From: Comamonas testosteroni
Lineage (GTDB): Bacteria; Pseudomonadota; Gammaproteobacteria; Burkholderiales; Burkholderiaceae_C
Reading direction: 5' to 3'
NCBI GenBank assembly: GCA_008727115.1
Contig: CP044131.1
Coordinates: 2,418,001-2,482,000 of the forward strand
Length of the DNA stretch: 64,000 nucleotides
The notes under the pieces were generated by a model. That model made no database searches, was not told the origin of the DNA, and worked only from the letters and a program-made list of their open reading frames with translations. The position numbers and the translations under genes are program-made. Shown here one piece after another: positions 35,494-44,813 of the stretch (the first letter of the stretch is position 1; each line of letters starts with the position of its first letter).

Positions 35494-37389
35494 TCAGGGG
35501 CGCGGCACCTTGATCTGAACCTTGAAGGTCTTCTTCAATTGTTCATAGTAGGCCATAACTTCCGCCATCGATGTCCATTGCGTGAACTGTGCCTTTTGCT
35601 GCTCCAGCACCTGTGCGTCCTGTGCTGGGCGCTGAGCAATGCGATTGACCTTGATCACTGCATAACCAGCATTATCCAGGTCCACACCCTCCCAAGCTGG
35701 CAAAACATCCGTAGGTGCACGCAATGCAGCATCCAGCACTTCACGCGGCAGATCCTTGGATTGGTCACGACCAACTTCCACAGCCGCAGCCAGCTGCGCC
35801 ATCTCAGGCTTGGCTTTCCACTCGTCAAGCTTGGCCTTGCCTTCTTGCTTGGCCAGCTCTGCGGCCTGGTGTGCCACATACAACTGCTTGAGCTTGTCGC
35901 CCACCTCTTCCATCGACTCGGTATGTGCAGGCACATAACTCAATACACGGCCAGCCACCAGCGTACTAGGTGCCAGCTCCACCGCATCGGTATTGCGCTT
36001 GTTTTCCAGAGAGTCCGTAGAAAACAGTGCTTCGAGGAAACGTTTGTTAGCCAGAGGCCCTTGAGCATCAGCAGCTGGCTCACGCGAGACGTTTTCTGCC
36101 TTGTGGATAGTCAGCTTGAATTTCTCAGCGACAGGAGCCAGCGTTTCGGACTGCTCGTAAACTGCATTCGAAAAAGTCTCTGCCGCTTCTGCGAACTTGC
36201 GCTGCGCCTGCTGTTGCTTGAGTTCGGCCTCCAACTTGGGACGCATCTCTTCAAATGAAGCCACCTTGGGCTGCTTGATACCTGTCAGCTCAATGATGTG
36301 ATAGCCGAAGTCAGACTCAACCACATCACTGATGTCGCCCTCCTTCATCTTGAAAACTGCTTCTTCGAAAGGCTTGACCATGGCGTCGCGCCCGAAGTAG
36401 CCCAGATCACCGCCATTGGCCGCCGATCCCGGATCCTGAGAATTTTCCTTGGCCACCTGGGCGAAGGTCTTCGGATCCTTGCGAACCTGGGCCAGCAAGG
36501 CCTCAGCCTTGGCCTTGGCTTTTTCTCGCTCGGCCGAAGGCAAGTCCTTTGCGGCATTGATCAGGATATGACTGGCACGACGCTCTTCAGGGCCGGCAAG
36601 ACGGGCTGCGTTTTCCTTGTAGTAGGTACGCAGATCTTCTTCACTCAGGACAATGCCTTGCTGCACTGCATCCAGATCGAGCTGCACATACTCCACCGTC
36701 GCTGCCTCAGGCCTCTTGAACTGGCTGGTATGCGCGTCATAGAAGGCCTTGAGATCTGCTTCGGTGGGCTGCACCTTGGCTGCAAAAGCAGCCGCATCAA
36801 AGCGAGCGACCTGAATTTCGCGTCGTTGATACAGCGCATCCATGGCTTGCTGCAACTGGGCTTCAGTCGCAAAGCCTGTGGACGACACAGAGCCCAGCAC
36901 CTGATTGAGAGAGAGCTCCCTACGCAGGTTGGCTTCAAAGCCCTCGGGGGTCATACCCTGAGAGCCCACCAATGCCTTGTAAGCCTCAGCATCTAGAGAG
37001 CCATCCGGCTTTTGCAACGAGGCAATCGCGGGGATTTCACGCAATGTACGCACCAGTTGTGCATCGGAGGTTGTCAAGTGCATCTTGGTGGCAGCCGCCG
37101 CCAAGACCCGATCACGCACCAGCTTCTCCAAAGTTGCGTAACGCGCCTCGGGAGAATCCAGTAGCTTGGCGTCCAGGGTTGGATTTTCTGCGCGCAAGCG
37201 GTCGCTTTCCGCCCGGTGAGCGTTGTCCCAATCTTGCTGGGTGATGTCATGACCATCTACACGAGCCACCGTCTGGCTGGACTCCGTGAAGTAGTTTTGG
37301 TTGACCCCGACAAAAATGAAAGAGGGAATAATCAGCAAGAACAACAAGATCATCACGAACTTGGAATGCTTGCGGATGGATTCGAACAT
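35494..37389 (-). CDS. ppiD: PpiD-like periplasmic peptidyl-prolyl isomerase/chaperone
   Basis: 631 residues from ATG ([11 protein letters not shown]), with GAAAGA upstream; a TTG two codons earlier is possible. A single N-terminal membrane anchor (about residues 11-31, [19 protein letters not shown]) is followed by a SurA-like chaperone domain. The parvulin PPIase domain (ASHILIN...[19 protein letters not shown]...GYHIIELTG) spans about 268-370, and a long C-terminal PpiD tail completes it. PpiD sits at the SecYEG exit and helps outer-membrane and periplasmic proteins fold. Length and order match the family. It is monocistronic as far as seen. Confidence 0.9.
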   Translation of the reverse strand: MFESIRKHSKFVMILLFLLIIPSFIFVGVNQNYFTESSQTVARVDGHDITQQDWDNAHRAESDRLRAENPTLDAKLLDSPEARYATLEKLVRDRVLAAAATKMHLTTSDAQLVRTLREIPAIASLQKPDGSLDAEAYKALVGSQGMTPEGFEANLRRELSLNQVLGSVSSTGFATEAQLQQAMDALYQRREIQVARFDAAAFAAKVQPTEADLKAFYDAHTSQFKRPEAATVEYVQLDLDAVQQGIVLSEEDLRTYYKENAARLAGPEERRASHILINAAKDLPSAEREKAKAKAEALLAQVRKDPKTFAQVAKENSQDPGSAANGGDLGYFGRDAMVKPFEEAVFKMKEGDISDVVESDFGYHIIELTGIKQPKVASFEEMRPKLEAELKQQQAQRKFAEAAETFSNAVYEQSETLAPVAEKFKLTIHKAENVSREPAADAQGPLANKRFLEALFSTDSLENKRNTDAVELAPSTLVAGRVLSYVPAHTESMEEVGDKLKQLYVAHQAAELAKQEGKAKLDEWKAKPEMAQLAAAVEVGRDQSKDLPREVLDAALRAPTDVLPAWEGVDLDNAGYAVIKVNRIAQRPAQDAQVLEQQKAQFTQWTSMAEVMAYYEQLKKTFKVQIKVPRP

Positions 37390-37893
37390 GGTCAATCTTT
37401 CTGCGGCAGCAAAAACAAAGGCGAACTTCCGTTCGCCTCATTAACAATGGTGAAAGCCGTGCGACCCAGGTGTGCCACCGACCGGGCCTCTACAGTGCAT
37501 TGATGCTCTACAGAACTGCCATCCAACCTCCACCAACAGGGTTAGGCTAATCCTGCTCATTCTAACTGCGTGCTTTTCAATTGCTGCTGCCAGCACCCAG
37601 CATCTTGCACAGAAATACCCGGTACTCATGAGCCGTTCATACTCCCTTGAAAGCCGGCACTCTTTGCCCACTCCCCCGCCTTCGTGAATTTCTTGCGGCA
37701 TCAAGCTCACAGAGCAGAAGCGGATAAGTATCGAATTGCCCGCACGAGCATGCATTACCACATCTGTTCATATGCCCTACGAGAATCCTCACATGGCACA
37801 TCGCTCCCGATCCACACCTGCTCCAAGCCCATCTATTCACCGTGGTGATCTTCGACAAAGCATAGTCAGCTGACGCACTTCAGGGAGAGACGC
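37390..37893. other. intergenic region upstream of ppiD
   Basis: 504 bp, with no gene supported on either strand. At 37419-37438 AGGCGAAC / GTTCGCCT forms a hairpin that on the minus strand is followed by TTTGTTTTT. That is a terminator shape just before ppiD, yet no gene lies behind it. It may end an unannotated small RNA or act in the ppiD leader. Confidence 0.4.
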
Positions 37894-38304
37894 ATGAAGC
37901 CCATCACCGCCTTGCTTACCGTCAGCCTCCTCTCCAATTCAATCTCAGGAGGTGCCGCCATGGCACAGCTCACCAGCTCCGCGCACTCGACAGCCAGCAG
38001 CTTCAACGGAAGCGTCTCATACAGCGGCCAACTTACGGGCCATGGCATTGCGCGCTATGGACTGAATACGCTGCCCGGCCAGCCACTCACCATCACCCTT
38101 CACACCAACAACCTCAACACCCGCATGCAGGTGCTCAGGGACGGAGACTCATCACCACTGTGTGAAAGTAGTGCTTCTCAGTCTTTCTGCCACTTTCAGG
38201 CAGAGCCCAATGCGAACTATCTGATTCAGGTCTTTTTGCTGCGCGATGCCGCACAACGTGGGGAGCAGTCACAGTTTTCACTGTCCATAGAGCAAGCTCA
38301 TTAG
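37894..38304 (+). CDS. secreted protein with a PPC-like beta-sandwich pattern
   Basis: 136 residues with GGGAGAG before the ATG. The first 24 residues look like a signal peptide ending near AMA-Q. The mature part alternates short strands: SYSGQLTGHGIARYGLNTL, LTITLHTNNLNTRMQVL, a Cys-SSASQSF-Cys pair that could form a disulfide, and NYLIQVFLLRDAAQRGEQS ending in FSLSIEQ. This order resembles PPC-type or lysozyme-inhibitor-like domains, but I am not sure. Probably periplasmic; function unknown. Confidence 0.6.
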   Translation: MKPITALLTVSLLSNSISGGAAMAQLTSSAHSTASSFNGSVSYSGQLTGHGIARYGLNTLPGQPLTITLHTNNLNTRMQVLRDGDSSPLCESSASQSFCHFQAEPNANYLIQVFLLRDAAQRGEQSQFSLSIEQAH

Positions 38305-38384
38305 CAACCAGAATGCCTACATCTATGAGCCGCCTTTGCATACACAGCCAGAAAGAGCATAGACACGCTCATCAAGAGATAGTC

Positions 38385-38412
38385 TCTTTTTCATAGCTGC
38401 AAGCGCTTTACG
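38385..38412 (+). repeat. dispersed repeat copy (intergenic)
   Basis: TTTTTCATAGCTGCAAGCGC followed by TTTACGG. It matches the core of the other dispersed copies (ATAGCT-n3/4-AGCGCTT) and lies between the secreted-protein gene and the universal stress gene. Confidence 0.6.
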
Positions 38413-38560
38413 GATCTCGATTAGCGGGTGTTTTTACTCAAAAACCTCCCTTCTCAAGCTTTGCCCTGAAAGGCCAGATTTCTTGAGGGGATTGCATTTG
38501 CTGCGCTACAGCGCGACCATGAGCTCAGCAAGTTTGTTTCATTGAGCAAGGAGGCTGGAT

Positions 38561-39013
38561 ATGTTCAAGCACATTCTCATTCCCACGGATGGCTCAAAGC
38601 TCTCAACCGCCGCCCTTCATGCCGGCATGCGCCTGGCGAAAGAACAAGGCGCACAGGTCACTGCGCTGTACGTGATGCCGGATTACAGCGCCATGATCTA
38701 CGGTGCTGAAGCGCTGATGGCGTACAACGCCGCCGAGTTCAACCAAAGTGCTCATAAGGATGCCGACAAGGTATTGCAGGCAGCCTTGGAAATTGCACAA
38801 GCCGAGGGTGTCGCTTGCCGAACCGCAAGAGTCACCAATGTCTCCATTCACCAGGCCATCATCCAAGAAGCGCAGGAAGGTCACTGCGACTTGATCTGCA
38901 TGGCCTCGCATGGACGCAAAGGCATCGCCGGCATTTTGTTGGGGAGCGAAACCCAGCGCGTACTAGTCAATAGCAGCATTCCCGTCCTGGTTCACAGACA
39001 GACTAAGGCTTAG
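38561..39013 (+). CDS. universal stress protein (UspA family)
   Basis: 150 residues, with AAGGAGG upstream. It is a single Usp domain: MFKHILIPTDGSKLS at the start, and the ATP-loop pattern MASHGRKGIAGILLGSETQRVL with G-x2-G-x9-G(S/T) near the end. Such proteins bind ATP and support survival under stress. A close paralogue lies at 49344-49799. The nearest recognisable terminator is about 210 bp downstream. Confidence 0.92.
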   Translation: MFKHILIPTDGSKLSTAALHAGMRLAKEQGAQVTALYVMPDYSAMIYGAEALMAYNAAEFNQSAHKDADKVLQAALEIAQAEGVACRTARVTNVSIHQAIIQEAQEGHCDLICMASHGRKGIAGILLGSETQRVLVNSSIPVLVHRQTKA

Positions 39014-39702
39014 AGGTCTTGCCAAGAGTTACGCCCACTGCGCCGCAAGCTGGAAGCTTGCGATTAAGACAAAAAGCCTGAGACTGCACAGAAGCTCTGC
39101 CAGTCAAAACCACGATATATCCGAAGTTGTATCAACGCTCTCAACACAATGCCCTCCGCAGACCTGAAATTGCGCTTCTCCTGACTGTCTTGCGAGTGTT
39201 GAAAGGCAGAAACCCTTCATTGATAAAACCACCGCCAACGCCGGTGGTTTTTACTTTGCAAGACCGGTAGCGCAACGGTGCAATAGTTGGCACCCAAGTC
39301 CATCTACGGACAGCTCACTTCATAGACAGCATCAGCCCTGACATCCCCCCAAAAAACCGGCGAGACTCGCAGTCTCAGGGACTTCTTCCATGCTCTAAAA
39401 GTTTCCTGTGTGGAGTGCGATGCTGAACTTGACCTCCATCAAATACATCTGAAATTCACCAGTTTTGGTTAAGGGTTGCCGCCAGAGCTCATGTAACAAC
39501 ATGAAAAAATTAACGTGACTCTTTAAAAAATGGCCTTGAAAAGGCTGAATCAGGATTGCCACTATTCGAAAGAAGTTGTTAACTGCTGATGCCAATGGTT
39601 AACGACGCACATGTCACCATATCGTTTGATGCTCTGAGGGCACTGAAGGCATGGCAAGTTAGTCTGCCTGTCGGTCATCACTTAGTCGAAGGACAGCCAT
39701 GT
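39014..39702. other. 689-bp intergenic region
   Basis: No gene is supported. It holds the palindrome GCAAGCTGGAAGCTTGC near 39049, a terminator at 39225-39252, and then about 450 bp of AT-richer sequence leading to the diguanylate cyclase, where its promoter must lie. The leftmost in-frame start of that gene (near 39589) falls here but has no ribosome site. Confidence 0.4.
39225..39252 (+). terminator. terminator downstream of the universal stress gene
   Basis: AAAACCACCG / CGGTGGTTTTT stem with a short GC-rich loop and a five-T tail. Confidence 0.8.
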
Positions 39703-40920
39703 ATGCATACAAGCAACGATTACATCTATGTGTTGATGCCGTCACTTGCTTTGCTCTTCCTGGCGGCCGTACTGGGGATCTGCTGGGCAACTCAGCTACG
39801 ACAGCGCTTTTTGCTTTGGCTAAGCATTGCCCTGGTTCTGACAGCAGTTTCCATCAGCCTGCGCAGCGTATTGAAATTTGAAGTTCTCAATCACTATGTC
39901 GCGCTCGTTAATTCCCTGTTTCTGATCGGTGCATGCTGTCTGTCAAAAAGCTTTTCAGAGCGCCGAAAGCTTCCCTCCTACCCTCTTGCGGCTGCGCTGC
40001 TTTGCACGGGAACCATGGCGTCCCTGTATTACTTTTCAAAGGTCGCTTACAGCCCTGAAGGTCGCCTGTACTTTTTCAATATTGGCGCAGCACTGATCAT
40101 TTTGCTGCCAGTACCTGCAGCCATACAAAAAAGCCTGACTCGTGACTGGCTGGATCGAACACTTCTGGGAAGCTACGTCGCATATGCACTCTTTACGATG
40201 CTGCGCCCCATGCTGGTGGAGTTCTTGGGAGAAAACGGCTTGCGTGATGCCATGCACGTGAACTCGACTTATTGGATGACAACGCTGATGAGTATTCTGT
40301 TCTTTGCTTTGCTGTTTACCGCTCTCATTCTTGCAGCCATCATCAGAGAAACAGTGACCCGATTGCGCATTGAACGAGACACCGACGCTCTGACCCAAAT
40401 TCTGAATCGCCGAGCCTTTCACGAGATGGCTCAGCAGCGCCTCGCCGACCATCGCATGTACCCCATGGCAGTACTAGCTTGCGACATCGACCACTTCAAG
40501 CACATCAACGACACATGGGGGCATCAAAAAGGCGATGAAGTGCTTCAGTTCGTCGCCAGCACCATGCAGCGCGCCGTGCGCGATGAAGACCTCCTCGCTC
40601 GCTTTGGCGGCGAAGAATTCGTGGTTTTGTTGACCCAAATCGACTTACAAGGCGCCGAACAAGTGGCCAACCGAATTACCCAGGAGCTCTGCCTCGACCA
40701 TGGCATCCTGCCCCAAGATACCGAGTTGACCTTGAGCTTTGGCATCGCCTCGATGAGCAGCGCGAATCATCTTGAAGGTGCGCTCAAACAGGCTGACCAA
40801 CTGCTCTACAGCGCCAAAAACGCGGGGCGCAATCGTGCACATGTAGAAGGCCGCCTCTATCCAGACATCAATTTTGAACAAACAAAGCCGGCACCATATG
40901 CCATGGCCTTGCAGCCATGA
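39703..40920 (+). CDS. membrane-bound diguanylate cyclase (GGDEF domain)
   Basis: 405 residues from the ATG that starts MHTSNDYIYVL, with AAGGA nine bases upstream; an upstream start would place 38 polar residues before the membrane part. The first 210 residues hold about six membrane segments (for example LMPSLALLFLAAVLGICWA). The C-terminal GGDEF domain begins after RDTDALTQILNRRAF. Its active-site loop is GGEEF and is preceded at five-residue spacing by RDED, an RxxD inhibitory site. It should make cyclic di-GMP and be subject to product inhibition. The sensory input of the membrane part is unknown. Confidence 0.92.
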   Translation: MHTSNDYIYVLMPSLALLFLAAVLGICWATQLRQRFLLWLSIALVLTAVSISLRSVLKFEVLNHYVALVNSLFLIGACCLSKSFSERRKLPSYPLAAALLCTGTMASLYYFSKVAYSPEGRLYFFNIGAALIILLPVPAAIQKSLTRDWLDRTLLGSYVAYALFTMLRPMLVEFLGENGLRDAMHVNSTYWMTTLMSILFFALLFTALILAAIIRETVTRLRIERDTDALTQILNRRAFHEMAQQRLADHRMYPMAVLACDIDHFKHINDTWGHQKGDEVLQFVASTMQRAVRDEDLLARFGGEEFVVLLTQIDLQGAEQVANRITQELCLDHGILPQDTELTLSFGIASMSSANHLEGALKQADQLLYSAKNAGRNRAHVEGRLYPDINFEQTKPAPYAMALQP

Positions 40921-41138
40921 AGCTCGCTGCTCCTAAGCCCATCACCCAAAATCAACCAGCTTCCTGCTTACGTTCTTCACAGACTGCGCGCCCTACTCGC
41001 CCCGATTTTGTAGTTCAGCGTCAACGCTTCTAAACGATGGGCAGCTTGCTCATCAAGCGTAAAGCTCTCCAAGTCTTGCGTGAAAGGCTGTGCTTTGATT
41101 CAATGCCTCCCTATGCCGCAGAGGAGGCGGTCTGATAG

Positions 41139-42026
41139 ATGAAAAAACTGGCACAGCACAAGAGTATTTTGGCAGCAGCGGCAGCTGCTTTTTTATTGGC
41201 CGCATGCGGTCAAAAAGTCGAGGTTCCACCAGCACACGTCGGCAAAATCATGACCAAGGATGGCTATCAGGACAATCTGATCCCCACATCCAAATTCCGT
41301 CTGGGCAAATGCTGGGCCTATTGCGACCGCCTAGTCTTGCTGGACGTGTCTGACAAGGGATACGAAGAATCCATGAGCATCTTCATCCCTGAAGACAAGC
41401 TGAATCTCGATGTAACCATCCGTGCCACGCTGAGCATCAACTCCAAGAAAACAGCAGAACTCTTTAATGCTGTCGCTCCCAAGGAGGTCTCGGACTATGT
41501 ATCCACAATTGCCAATGAGCAGGTGTACCGCACCTATGCCAGCCAAATCATTCAAGCCGAAGTGCGCGAGTATTTGAGCAAGCTGTCTATCAGTGAAATT
41601 GCCTCGAGCAATGAAAAAATCAACTCCGACCTTCGTGTACAGCTTGGCAAGGCCATTGAAGCCCTCACGCCCTTCTCCGTGCGCTTTGTCGGCATTACCA
41701 ATTTGAGGTATCCAAAAATCATCACTGATGCTCAGGAGTCTGCCGCCGAGCGGCGCGAGGCCATTCAGAAGGAAGAAGCACAACTGGCTATTTCCAAGGC
41801 TCAGTTGGAGCGTGAACTACAAGAGGCCCGCCTCCAACGCGCCATTGACAAGGAAAAGGCAGAAACCGAAGCCATGTCTCAGTCCGTTCTGGCCCAGTCT
41901 GTCGATGCTCGAGTGCTGCAACTACGCAAGCTGGAGAACGAACGTGCCTGGATTGAAAAGTGGAATGGCCAGCTCCCGACCACTGCGTTGGGCGATACCG
42001 TGCCCATGGTAAATATCGGCAAATGA
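41139..42026 (+). CDS. SPFH/prohibitin-like lipoprotein
   Basis: 295 residues with AGGAGG upstream. The lipoprotein signal is MKKLAQHKSILAAAAAAFLL followed by AAC; the lipobox cysteine is residue 23. Gly at +2 does not favour inner-membrane retention, so an outer-membrane or periplasmic location is likely. Residues 24-210 have the SPFH order (VPPAHVGKIMTKDGY, IFIPEDKLNLDVTIRATL, VYRTYASQIIQAEVREYL, FSVRFVGITNLRYP). A long charged coiled coil follows (ESAAERREAIQKEEAQLAIS...). SPFH proteins normally assemble into rings at membranes, usually anchored by a transmembrane helix. A lipid anchor is unusual. Its stop overlaps the start of a small membrane protein gene. Confidence 0.8.
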   Translation: MKKLAQHKSILAAAAAAFLLAACGQKVEVPPAHVGKIMTKDGYQDNLIPTSKFRLGKCWAYCDRLVLLDVSDKGYEESMSIFIPEDKLNLDVTIRATLSINSKKTAELFNAVAPKEVSDYVSTIANEQVYRTYASQIIQAEVREYLSKLSISEIASSNEKINSDLRVQLGKAIEALTPFSVRFVGITNLRYPKIITDAQESAAERREAIQKEEAQLAISKAQLERELQEARLQRAIDKEKAETEAMSQSVLAQSVDARVLQLRKLENERAWIEKWNGQLPTTALGDTVPMVNIGK

Positions 42027-42313
42027 CTCTGCTTATCAACCTGGTTCCGCTCTTGATCGCTGCCATAGGCTTTGGCTTGAGTTGGAGGCTGCGGAAGGTA
42101 TGGATTGCGGCAGCTACAGTGGTTGCCTTATTTCTTTACTTTCAAGCCCTGCCCTCGTACATGCCAAAGGGGCAGATTACGCGCTCAGAGCCACCAGTCT
42201 TTACGGAGTCTGAGGCTCGAATAGAAGACCGCAATAGCAAACCCATGTCAGGAGATGAGCGAGATCAGCGCATGCAAGATGCTGTCAAGCGTGGTCTGGA
42301 TTTCAAGCCATAG
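42023..42313 (+). CDS. small membrane protein coupled to the SPFH lipoprotein
   Basis: 96 residues, starting at an ATG that overlaps the SPFH stop (ATGA), so the two are probably translated together. Residues 1-42 form two hydrophobic segments (TLLINLVPLLIAAIGFGLSW and IAAATVVALFLYFQAL). The rest is polar and charged (SEPPVFTESEARIEDRNSK). I do not recognise the family. Its tight coupling suggests a membrane partner for the SPFH protein. Confidence 0.65.
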   Translation: MTLLINLVPLLIAAIGFGLSWRLRKVWIAAATVVALFLYFQALPSYMPKGQITRSEPPVFTESEARIEDRNSKPMSGDERDQRMQDAVKRGLDFKP

Positions 42314-42772
42314 CCCATTCCTGCATGAACAGCCACGCCTGACCTGCATCTTGGCTTCTTTGAGTATCGGAATAGGCTTGAGCCATGCGTGTGTTATAGG
42401 TACTTGCATTGACTTCACCTAAACGCTTCTGCATCAAGCATGAAAAGACATAAAAAGGGTTTGGACTTTTCCAAACCCTTTTTTAACTTATTAATTACTC
42501 GGCCTCATTGAACTCAGCCCACCGATCTACTCCGTGTAAATGTTTATAACTTTTATAAAAATCAAACACTTACAAAACCCACCAACCAAACTCACCCACT
42601 TTCGCAAATTTTTTGCATTTCAATGTGCCTGAGCAAGCAACCCGCCCGCCTGGGCCGCTCAGCGCACGTGAAGGCCTGGCCCACCCGCGCAAGACTACAT
42701 TCACACGCCCTCCCTCCGCGCCCATAGGTACACTGCCCTCACGAGATTCAACGTGAAAGCCAGTGCCCCACT
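42314..42772. other. intergenic region with terminator
   Basis: 459 bp without a supported gene. It contains the terminator at 42452-42484 and then an AT-rich stretch (TGTTTATAACTTTTATAAAA near 42540) that could hold the promoter of the following gene. Confidence 0.45.
42452..42484 (+). terminator. terminator of the SPFH operon
   Basis: AAAAAGGGTTTGGA pairs with TCCAAACCCTTTTTT around CTTT. Confidence 0.9.
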
Positions 42773-43417
42773 ATGGAAACCTTTCCCAAAGACATCTACA
42801 CCGAGCCCACGCCCGATGTGAACACCCTGGCCAACCTTGGCCCATTCACCGGCATGGCCGGCATCTGGACCGGCAAGCGCGGCCTGGACATCAACCCCAA
42901 GGCCGATGGCCCGGAAAAGCAGGCCTTTATCGAGCACATGGAGCTGCAACCCATTGATGCGCAAACCAACGGCCCTCAGCTCTTTTACGGCCTGCGCTAC
43001 CACACGCGCATCGTCAAGCCCGATGACGTGGAAACCTTTCACGACCAGGTGGGCTACTGGCTGTGGGAGCCCGCCACCGGCAACATCATTCAGACGCTGA
43101 CCATCCCGCGCGGGCAAACCGCCATGGCCACGGGCAACACCACGGCGGATGCCACCAGCTTTACCCTCAAGGCCGTGCGCGGCTCCACCGTCAACGGCAT
43201 CAGCAGCAACCCGTTTCTGGAGCACGCCTTCAGAACCGATGCCTATACCGTCACCATCACCAAGCACCCGGACGGCACCTGGTCGTATGAGCAGGAAACC
43301 ACACTGACCATTCCCGGCCAGAGCGAGCCCTTTGCCCACACCGACCGCAACACCCTGCACAAGATTGGCGAGCCCACACCCAACCCCACGGCAAGGGCCG
43401 CCGTTGAAATTTTATAA
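42773..43417 (+). CDS. heme-binding beta-barrel (nitrobindin/DUF1794-like) protein
   Basis: 214 residues. The start of the barrel reads LGPFTGMAGIWTGKRG, the GxWxGxG-type motif of the fatty-acid-binding-protein-like nitrobindin family. Later strands include LFYGLRYHTRIV, DQVGYWLWEP, IIQTLTIPRGQ and TDAYTVTITKHPDGTWSYEQ. It has no signal peptide, so it should be cytoplasmic. Related proteins bind ferric heme and may handle nitric oxide or peroxynitrite. I did not identify the heme-ligating His with certainty. Single gene with its own terminator. Confidence 0.75.
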   Translation: METFPKDIYTEPTPDVNTLANLGPFTGMAGIWTGKRGLDINPKADGPEKQAFIEHMELQPIDAQTNGPQLFYGLRYHTRIVKPDDVETFHDQVGYWLWEPATGNIIQTLTIPRGQTAMATGNTTADATSFTLKAVRGSTVNGISSNPFLEHAFRTDAYTVTITKHPDGTWSYEQETTLTIPGQSEPFAHTDRNTLHKIGEPTPNPTARAAVEIL

Positions 43418-43443
43418 ATACTCGAAAAGCAGCCACTAACAAG

Positions 43444-43475
43444 AAAAGGCAACGTAGCTCTATACGTTGCCTTTT
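43444..43475 (+). terminator. terminator of the nitrobindin-like gene
   Basis: AAAAGGCAACGTA / TACGTTGCCTTTTT stem with a six-base loop. Confidence 0.9.
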
Positions 43476-43618
43476 TCGCAGATGAAGCATTTCAAACTAC
43501 ACCATTTACATGATTTAGATCCAATTTTTCAGTACTTACACTAACCAAGTTCAACTCCTTTAATCTGAATGTAATCGTTTGTATATGATCATCCAGAAAT
43601 TAACTTGAAGGAGGTAGT

Positions 43619-44728
43619 GTGGAGTTCTACGAAAGTCTTAACAGCCTGGCTGCAAAAATTCGCCAGCAGGGCCAGAACATCTCGACTGAAGAAGCAACAA
43701 AAACTGCATTTGTCATGCCATTTATTCAGTCAGTTTTAGGCTATGACGTATTCAACCCCTCAGAAGTTGTGCCTGAATTTATTTGTGATGTCGGCACAAA
43801 AAAGGGAGAGAAAATTGACTACGCTATTTTTAAAGATGGTCAAGTTCAGATGCTCATCGAGTGCAAAAAGCTCGGGGAACCTCTTAACGTCAACCATGCC
43901 AGCCAGCTTTTCCGCTACTTTCACGTTACGACTGCAAGGATCTCCATCCTAACGAACGGTCGAGTCTACAAATTTTTCACAGACTTAGACGCTCCTAACA
44001 AAATGGATGAAAAACCATTTTTGGAGCTTGATCTACTGGATATTGACGAGCATGCTGCTCCAGAACTTCGCAACCTCACGCGTTCTGCATTTGACGTTGA
44101 CTCCATAATCAGTGCAGCAGGCGAGCTGAAATATATTGGTCAACTTAAACGAGAGTTAGCCACCCAATTTAGCGATCCATGTGAAGAATTTCTTCGATTT
44201 TTCACTGCACGTGTCTATGACGGGGTAATCACGGCCCGTGTACGTGAACAGTTCCAACCACTACTACTCAAAGCAGTAGCGCAATTCACCGGAGACTTAG
44301 TCAATGACCGGTTGAAGTCAGCTATTACTGGAGTTGCCCCTCAAACACTAGTCGCTCAAGCTGTTACTTCAGAAGATTCACTGAAGACCGAAAAGCTGGT
44401 GGATAAGCCAGGAACACAACAAGATGAAGAGACCATTCGCATTGAAACGACTCCCGAGGAGCTTGAAGGGTTCTTCATTGTGAAGTCGATTGTGCGAACA
44501 AGCGTTGATCCTGATCGCATTGGGCACAGAGACACACAAAGCTATTTCGGCATTCTTTTAGATGACAACAACCGAAAGCCAGTTTGCCGTCTTCACTTTA
44601 ATCGCAGCCAGAAATACCTTGGTATTTTGGATGCGGAGAAAAAAGAAGTACGCCACCCTATTGGCAAACTAGATGATATTTACAACTTCTCCATGGAGCT
44701 CATCGCTGCAACAAAACTCGTCGCGTGA
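43619..44728 (+). CDS. orphan type I restriction HsdR N-terminal-domain (HSDR_N) protein
   Basis: 369 residues from GTG with a perfect AAGGAGG four bases upstream. Residues about 25-130 match the HSDR_N nuclease-like domain. The PD-(D/E)xK residues are Glu53 (VPEF), Asp67 (KIDYAIF) and Glu81-x-Lys83 (IECKK), so the site looks intact. No helicase motifs follow; the C-terminal 200 residues are unrecognised. No hsdM or hsdS is adjacent, so it is not a standard restriction system. Base composition is clearly more AT-rich than flanking genes, which suggests transfer. It may be a stand-alone defence nuclease or a phage-derived protein; function unproven. Confidence 0.75.
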   Translation: MEFYESLNSLAAKIRQQGQNISTEEATKTAFVMPFIQSVLGYDVFNPSEVVPEFICDVGTKKGEKIDYAIFKDGQVQMLIECKKLGEPLNVNHASQLFRYFHVTTARISILTNGRVYKFFTDLDAPNKMDEKPFLELDLLDIDEHAAPELRNLTRSAFDVDSIISAAGELKYIGQLKRELATQFSDPCEEFLRFFTARVYDGVITARVREQFQPLLLKAVAQFTGDLVNDRLKSAITGVAPQTLVAQAVTSEDSLKTEKLVDKPGTQQDEETIRIETTPEELEGFFIVKSIVRTSVDPDRIGHRDTQSYFGILLDDNNRKPVCRLHFNRSQKYLGILDAEKKEVRHPIGKLDDIYNFSMELIAATKLVA

Positions 44729-44742
44729 AGCGCGAAGACTCC

Positions 44743-44772
44743 CAAAAAAAGCCCGCTCAAGCGGTTTTTTTT
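44743..44772 (+). terminator. terminator after the HSDR_N gene
   Basis: CCGC / GCGG with a TCAA loop, flanked by seven As and eight Ts. Confidence 0.8.
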
Positions 44773-44813
44773 GCAGCAAAAGTCAGTCACCGGTGACTAA
44801 TCATGTGCATGAA

